Shown here piece by piece: positions 59,402 to 64,000 of a DNA stretch of 64,000 bases. The notes below the pieces were generated by a model. That model searched no databases. It was not told the DNA's origin and worked only from the letters and a program-made list of their open reading frames with translations. Source of the DNA: Stentor coeruleus (Eukaryota > Ciliophora > Heterotrichea > Heterotrichida > Stentoridae); the NCBI GenBank assembly GCA_001970955.1, contig MPUH01000195.1, positions 20,455-84,454 on the forward strand. The letters run 5' to 3'. A program made the translations under genes and the position numbers. The number at the start of each line of letters is the position of its first letter. The first letter of the stretch is position 1.

Positions 59402-60424
59402 CTATTCACTGTTTTCCTCTTTATAAAGCCAAAGCTGTGAAAATTCTCCCGTAACCAAAGCTGTCAAAAGAATCGAAACAATTGTAAACGGTACCAAATA
59501 CAGCAATGCAGGCTGTTCTCTTTCCATAATGAGCATAGCACAAAGTGTAGCACATATCCCAAGAGCATATCCAGTAAAGCTCGCTAAAAAGTATATGTTT
59601 TTTCCTTTACCTTCCCTTTTATGCAACCTAAACAAATCGTATCTCAAGGTCATAGTAATCAAAATCCCAGGCATGATAATATCCCCAAGACCAATCATAG
59701 AAAACCCTCCAGCTACTTTAGGGAATAAAAGTTTGATTGGCCCATCGATATTCTTAGCAACTGTAAGCATAACATCAGTGCCAAAAACAAAAAATACATC
59801 ATAAAACAATAAAGCTGAAAGCAAGCCGAAACCAATCATAAAGCTCCCAATAGGCATGTTTTCAAGGGCATTTATCGAAAGAGCTACACCAAAAATATCA
59901 CAAATAACCCAATTTTTAGTATAAAAATACAAGACAGCCAATGGAAGTACCAAGAAATACGCTAAAAAGTCTTGATATGTAAGCTCTAACGCTTCAGCAT
60001 TAGGCATGAAATAAGGTATCCTGATCATTTTCTTAAACTTCCAAGGGTGTTCCATTATCTTCCTTTGCTTTAATTGCATGTACACATAATACTTCGTACA
60101 ATAAGCTCCAATCAAAGTCAAATACACAGAAATCAGCATATTGACTAATTCGGGACTCACATACTTTATTGCAACATACAAAGATAACAGCACACCAGAA
60201 GCGACAAAAGGAAACTTAGCTGCTTCAGCTCCAGATATAACCTTAACCTCAGTATCCTCATCATCTTTATTCTCCCATAAAGGACTGAGTTTCCTAGACC
60301 TCAACGCCCCAATATAAATCGGAATCATAGTAAAGACTATCAAATTGCATCCAAGAGGCAAAGGATAGACCAAATTCACTAGTATCGCTAAAGCTAAAAC
60401 CCCTAGTCCTATCTTCACAGCCAT
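59402..60424 (-). CDS. Signal peptide peptidase (GxGD aspartyl protease)
   Basis: Cleaves signal peptides and other type II membrane segments inside the ER membrane. The 340-residue protein has about nine hydrophobic helices. The catalytic aspartates are Asp209 in FYDVFFVFG and Asp248 in GLGDIIMPG. The QPALLY motif (304-309) supplies the PAL element. Spacing and length match SPP (HM13 family), not presenilin. The N-terminus (MAVKIGLGVLALAIL) is a first helix without a separate signal. Its start codon is only 13 nt from the divergent gene at 60438. Confidence 0.96.
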   Translation of the reverse strand: MAVKIGLGVLALAILVNLVYPLPLGCNLIVFTMIPIYIGALRSRKLSPLWENKDDEDTEVKVISGAEAAKFPFVASGVLLSLYVAIKYVSPELVNMLISVYLTLIGAYCTKYYVYMQLKQRKIMEHPWKFKKMIRIPYFMPNAEALELTYQDFLAYFLVLPLAVLYFYTKNWVICDIFGVALSINALENMPIGSFMIGFGLLSALLFYDVFFVFGTDVMLTVAKNIDGPIKLLFPKVAGGFSMIGLGDIIMPGILITMTLRYDLFRLHKREGKGKNIYFLASFTGYALGICATLCAMLIMEREQPALLYLVPFTIVSILLTALVTGEFSQLWLYKEENSE

Positions 60425-60437
60425 TTATATTTATAAC
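60425..60437. promoter_or_regulatory. 13-nt divergent intergenic spacer
   Basis: Only TTATATTTATAAC-type AT sequence separates the two start codons. If both genes are real, promoters and 5' leaders must be inside this spacer or inside the opposing coding regions. Confidence 0.5.
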
Positions 60438-60788
60438 ATGTACTACCAAGAGTTCATAGCTGAAGAACCTGTTAAACGAATATCTGATGCTAGTACGATC
60501 GATATGGAATGCGATAGTAATGACGACACAAAGACATGCTTTTCTGAGGTACTTTTGACACATCCTACACAGTGTATGCATTTGATGATTGATATTTCTG
60601 ATGAACAGAAATTCTTGTACAGTAAATTACAAACAAAATTAGTTGATGTTTACACATCACTAGAAAGAGAAATCGAGCCTGTGTGTATTAGAGACTTGTG
60701 CTATGTTGCCCCAAAGCCTGTTGGTCTTTGTAGCATTTCTAATTCTTGTATAACTAGAAGAAGAGTTATGGCTTTAAAACAATGCTAA
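60438..60788 (+). CDS. Small unknown protein, 116 aa
   Basis: Not recognised. A Cys/Asp-rich protein with an acidic N-terminal half (ECDSNDDTKTC) and a more hydrophilic C-terminal half with several cysteines (CIRDLCYV, GLCSISNSC). No signal peptide or membrane segment. The frame partly overlaps an antisense open frame (60294-60581) that I consider a shadow. Start ATG lies 13 nt from the SPP start, in the usual Stentor-style back-to-back arrangement. Confidence 0.6.
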   Translation: MYYQEFIAEEPVKRISDASTIDMECDSNDDTKTCFSEVLLTHPTQCMHLMIDISDEQKFLYSKLQTKLVDVYTSLEREIEPVCIRDLCYVAPKPVGLCSISNSCITRRRVMALKQC

Positions 60789-63028
60789 ATATAATAAAAT
60801 GTTATTTTTGTAAGTCCTTTATGATGCTGTTATAACTTTGAAGAAACGCATATCAGAGTTAAATGGAGTTGGAAATACTGAAGTATGCCGTTTTTTTTTT
60901 TCGCGGTATTTGTCAAAGATGAAGTTCGGTTGTTAATCTTATTTGGAATTGGGTGTTAGGTGTTTGTTTTTATAGTTCGGATAAGGATTTTACAATTTGA
61001 ATATTGTGGATGATGTTTTTTAATAGGGAAAATTTGAAAATTTTGTATGTTGAAAAGCGGTTTTTAGTGGAAATTTAAATTTAAGGTTGATTACTGTATT
61101 TTTAAAGCATCAATAAATGTTTTTATTTTGCTTTTGCATGGGAAAAGAAAGTTTCAGTATGTAAAATTTAATTTTAGTTAGGAATGTTTAAATTTTGTTA
61201 ACACTGAGAAAATTTTGATATGCTAGATTTATTCTGGATTAATAAAAGATAACCTTTTTGGCAGAATAAACTATAGTTTTAGAGGCTTTATACATGATTA
61301 ATGTTTGAAATCCAATCTCTTATATCTACCAAGGTTTAAAGGATGAATATTATTAATTAGTAGAATGAATTTGTGTTTTATAGCTAAAAACGAAAAGAGA
61401 CTAGTTCTATTTATAAGATATTTTGTATTGGAAGCTAAATTTATCGATCATGAATCTGCTTAACTTATTATTGAATGTTATTTGAATGCATCACTAGTTT
61501 TTTTTAATCTTTGTAAATGATATTCTTCTCAATCTTTATTCATTTTTTAGTTCATGATTTTCGTAATATTTACATATTGCCTTACTGATAATTTTTTAAG
61601 TTATGATGATGCTTTATAAAAGAAGATGGCTAGTCAAGTCTTCCTATATCACTAAAGTAAAAATAATTAATTTTAAATGTATGAATGCCTTTTATTCTGC
61701 TTGCACCCCTGTAATCATATATCTGCTTTATACCCTATTCAAATCGAATTTTGTCTGAATTTAATCATTGATTGACTTAATTTTGGGATTTACAATTTTC
61801 GTAGATAGCGTTTATAAACTTCAAAGAGATGTTTTAAGGCATAAGATCTTGAAATATAAAGGATAAATTATAAGTAGTCTAGGAATATAATACTATAAAT
61901 ATGAGTAGAAAGTGCATAGCCCTTCAGAATTTAAAAGCTAAGAACAAGAAAAATGTAAGCCAGGCTTAGAAAAACTTATGAAATTCCAAGCGGAAACGAA
62001 ATAAAGACAAAAATACAAATAAAAATTTACCAAAGAAAATAGAAAAAATTATCCTGAAGAAGTCTCAAAGTAAAAGACTAACAAGATTCATAACAGCAAA
62101 GATAAAATAAGCGAAAAGAATTTCGAAGAAGAAAGCATCAATGGGAAAGTGAAAATAAAAATCAACTATAAAAAATTATTGTATCAGCAAATCATAGAAG
62201 CTCCATGCAATCAAACTACTCAAAGTAAAGTCAGAATTTTTAACAGTACAAGAGTAGCTTGATTAATCTTTAATTTCTAAGTAAAATCAATCAGAAAAAG
62301 ATTTAGAAATTATTATTAACTTATACCATAATAATTTTGTTCATTCTCTCCAAGAGTAAAATCATCAAATTTAATATAAAAAAAGGCGAAGATGTTTTGT
62401 AGTTTTGCAAAATATTACTGAAAAATGAAACAAAATTTTTGGTAAGGCTTGTAAAAAAGCAACCAGCTTAGATTTATAAACAAATCAGCATGCCTTAATT
62501 CATTATAATGCAATTCTTGAAAACGAACATAAGAAAAATTATTTCACACATAGCAAGCGATAAACTATAACTAATAATAATATAATCTATGAAATTAAGA
62601 GTAGTATTTAATACTTACTGCATATAAGTGGTTCACAAAAAACCAAAATCAAATTATTCTATTTAGGATTGATTTTAGTCATGAGGGGAATTTGCCTCTT
62701 ATTCAAATAATTAAGTCAATTATATTTAAAGTAAGACAATAACTCAAGTTAAAGAATAATATTTAAAGATCTTAACTGACGAGTATGCTTCTTCTATGCT
62801 TTAAAGATATTTATTTGATGTAAAAGTTTAAGATAATAAATAGTTTTAAAAATAATTATTAGGGTTGAGAGGGAAAATGAGCTTGAAAATAATTAAAGTC
62901 CCTAAGCGCATTAAGAAAGTGTAAGTAGTAGCAAGAAGTAAAATGCCAAGAGGTTTGAAAATTATATAAAATGACATAATGAACAGTAAGTAATGCAAAG
63001 CTTCATAGCAAATATAGTTTAAGCTAAA
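60789..63028. other. Gene-poor stretch, 2.2 kb
   Basis: The longest gap in the window. It is AT-rich, with a purine-rich, Lys-codon-like segment at about 61900-62240 whose frames are all broken by stops. A T11 run at 60891-60901 is flanked by CCG/CGG. No tRNA or protein gene could be supported; a non-coding RNA or decayed gene is possible. Confidence 0.4.
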
Positions 63029-63319
63029 TTAATCACTTTCATAGAATAACCTCTTAGAAAGTTCCACAAAAACAGGTAGGCGCTTTTTAGTTGTTAAGGG
63101 ACTTGGGCTCTTATGAGCTGAATCTGTTATTTGCATGAATTTTTCATCAGAAGTTGTAAGATATTTTTCTCTGAGTTCTTCTTTTCCATGAGCAAACACA
63201 CATTTCCCATTGAAAGAGCAGAATCCATTTTGCCAGTTTCTGCAAAGCTCTGTCTTATATTTTTCATTATATTCAGGGCTATGCAATTTCTTACTTACAA
63301 TGGCCTGGCTCGAAGTCAT
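63029..63319 (-). CDS. Small CCCH zinc-finger protein
   Basis: A 96-residue protein with one TIS11/TTP-type finger: YKTELCRNWQNGFCSFNGKCVFAHGKEELR (about 20-49), C-x7/8-C-x5-C-x3-H, including the KTELC lead-in and the AHG.EELR that follow in RNA-binding members. TTP proteins bind AU-rich mRNA elements with two fingers; only one is present here, so it may be a single-finger regulator. The rest is Ser/Lys-rich. Start ATG at 63319 with an ATTTATAAAT leader. Confidence 0.82.
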   Translation of the reverse strand: MTSSQAIVSKKLHSPEYNEKYKTELCRNWQNGFCSFNGKCVFAHGKEELREKYLTTSDEKFMQITDSAHKSPSPLTTKKRLPVFVELSKRLFYESD

Positions 63320-64000
63320 TTATAAATACAAACTTGTCTGTGCTCTACTGAAAATATTTTCAGAAAGCTTAAAGAAGTTCATTAATTAAAATATTTTTTC
63401 TGATATACAGAAAAACAAACGTTAAGAAAAAAATATTTGGAATAAAATTTACCATTTTACATAGATTTTGATATTTGCAAGATATATTATATATTATAAC
63501 TAGGTAATAAGGTGATATTGTAATGATATGGCTGAGATTATTTTAGGCATTAATAAAAGCAACAAAATTTAAATCTGATATTAATTATGAAGTAAAGAAT
63601 AATATATTTTGATGCACTCCTTCTGGATACCTAAACCCTTTTGAATTATTCGATGATTATTACTTAAATTAAAAATCTTACCCATCAACCTTATTTATCT
63701 TAAACTTAAAAATGTAAGCATCAGCCTTAATTATCATAAACTAAAAATTCGTAGCTAAAACAATAAATTTAATATCATATCTGAAAAAATACCAACAAAG
63801 TCACTCCTGCAAAATGCCAGCAGCTTTAATAAATCACTGCATATGTATTATCATCACTACATATACAGCATCATCACTACATAAAAATTATTCAAAAATC
63901 CTACTCACCTTAATTTAAACCCAATCTTCTATAAATCCTCTTTCTAGTTACTTTAAAAAACTTGCCTTTATACACCCAAAACCAAAAATCTAAATCCCCC
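63320..64000. other. AT-rich flank, no gene seen
   Basis: 681 nt upstream of the CCCH gene to the window edge. Repeated CATCA/TTATCATAA-like short words occur around 63716-63880, but no tandem array or open frame was supported. Confidence 0.4.

Noticed and set aside
60294-60581. Minus-strand frame across the 13-nt spacer
   Set aside because: Overlaps the start of signal peptide peptidase in another frame and is antisense to the small gene; a shadow.
61901-61969. ATG frame MSRKCIALQNLKAKNKKN followed by a perfect-looking 15-nt GT-AG segment (61955-61969)
   Set aside because: After removing the 15 nt the frame stops within four codons, so no protein results; the match is probably chance.
1-64000. 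CRISPR arrays, rRNA, prokaryotic operons or phage genes
   Set aside because: None seen; repeats found are segmental, minisatellite or assembly-derived, and gene structure is eukaryotic.

Overview
The window looks like macronuclear DNA of a heterotrich ciliate, most likely Stentor coeruleus. It is AT-rich and densely packed with mostly intronless genes. TAA, TAG and TGA all serve as stops (TGA ends the RecQ gene, TAG ends the calcium-dependent kinase gene), so the code is standard, unlike Tetrahymena or Paramecium. Four genes become complete only if a GT...AG intron of exactly 15 nt is removed (17504-17518, 35956-35970, 40407-40421, 50677-50691). The combination of standard code and 15-nt introns is the Stentor signature. 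The species name is inferred, not tested.

Layout. 0.4-5.7 kb: a RecQ helicase, a decayed non-LTR retrotransposon remnant, an importin-alpha-like ARM protein and two identical tRNA-Asp genes. 6.3-17.6 kb: an unknown SP/TP-rich protein with a KEN box, then two large microtubule regulators on the same strand, an XMAP215-type TOG-array protein and a CLASP. 18-29 kb: sulfite oxidase, several unknown or coiled-coil proteins, a ubiquitin-like/Cys-rich protein, a papain-family protein that has lost its whole catalytic triad, and a B-box/kelch protein. 29-42 kb: a STE11-type kinase, two MGC-starting ankyrin proteins, a DHHC palmitoyltransferase, an RCC1-repeat protein, a CDPK and a PX/START-like protein. 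42-51 kb: an STPGR-like protein, a PGAP1-like GPI deacylase, an STN1/RPA2-like OB-fold protein, a SABATH-type methyltransferase, a mitochondrial Whirly-like protein and IFT20. 51.5-57.5 kb: three copies of an atypical SDR gene, the third inverted, then a hormone-sensitive-lipase-like esterase. 58.7-64 kb: tubulin chaperone A, signal peptide peptidase, a small unknown gene 13 bp from it, a gene-poor stretch and a small CCCH zinc-finger gene.

Themes. Microtubule and cilium functions recur (XMAP215, CLASP, IFT20, TBCA, an STPGR-like protein). A second theme is membrane anchoring by N-myristoylation plus S-acylation: five proteins begin MGC and a DHHC enzyme lies among them. No operon, CRISPR array, rRNA or virus was seen.

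Assembly caveats. Three of the four single Ns (11516, 21094, 49987) sit between near-identical copies of 121, 38 and 61 nt. These look like unmerged contig overlaps, and one puts a spurious 41-residue duplication into the XMAP215 protein. Two genes (the esterase 3' end and the TBCA 5' end) also show one-base frame breaks.
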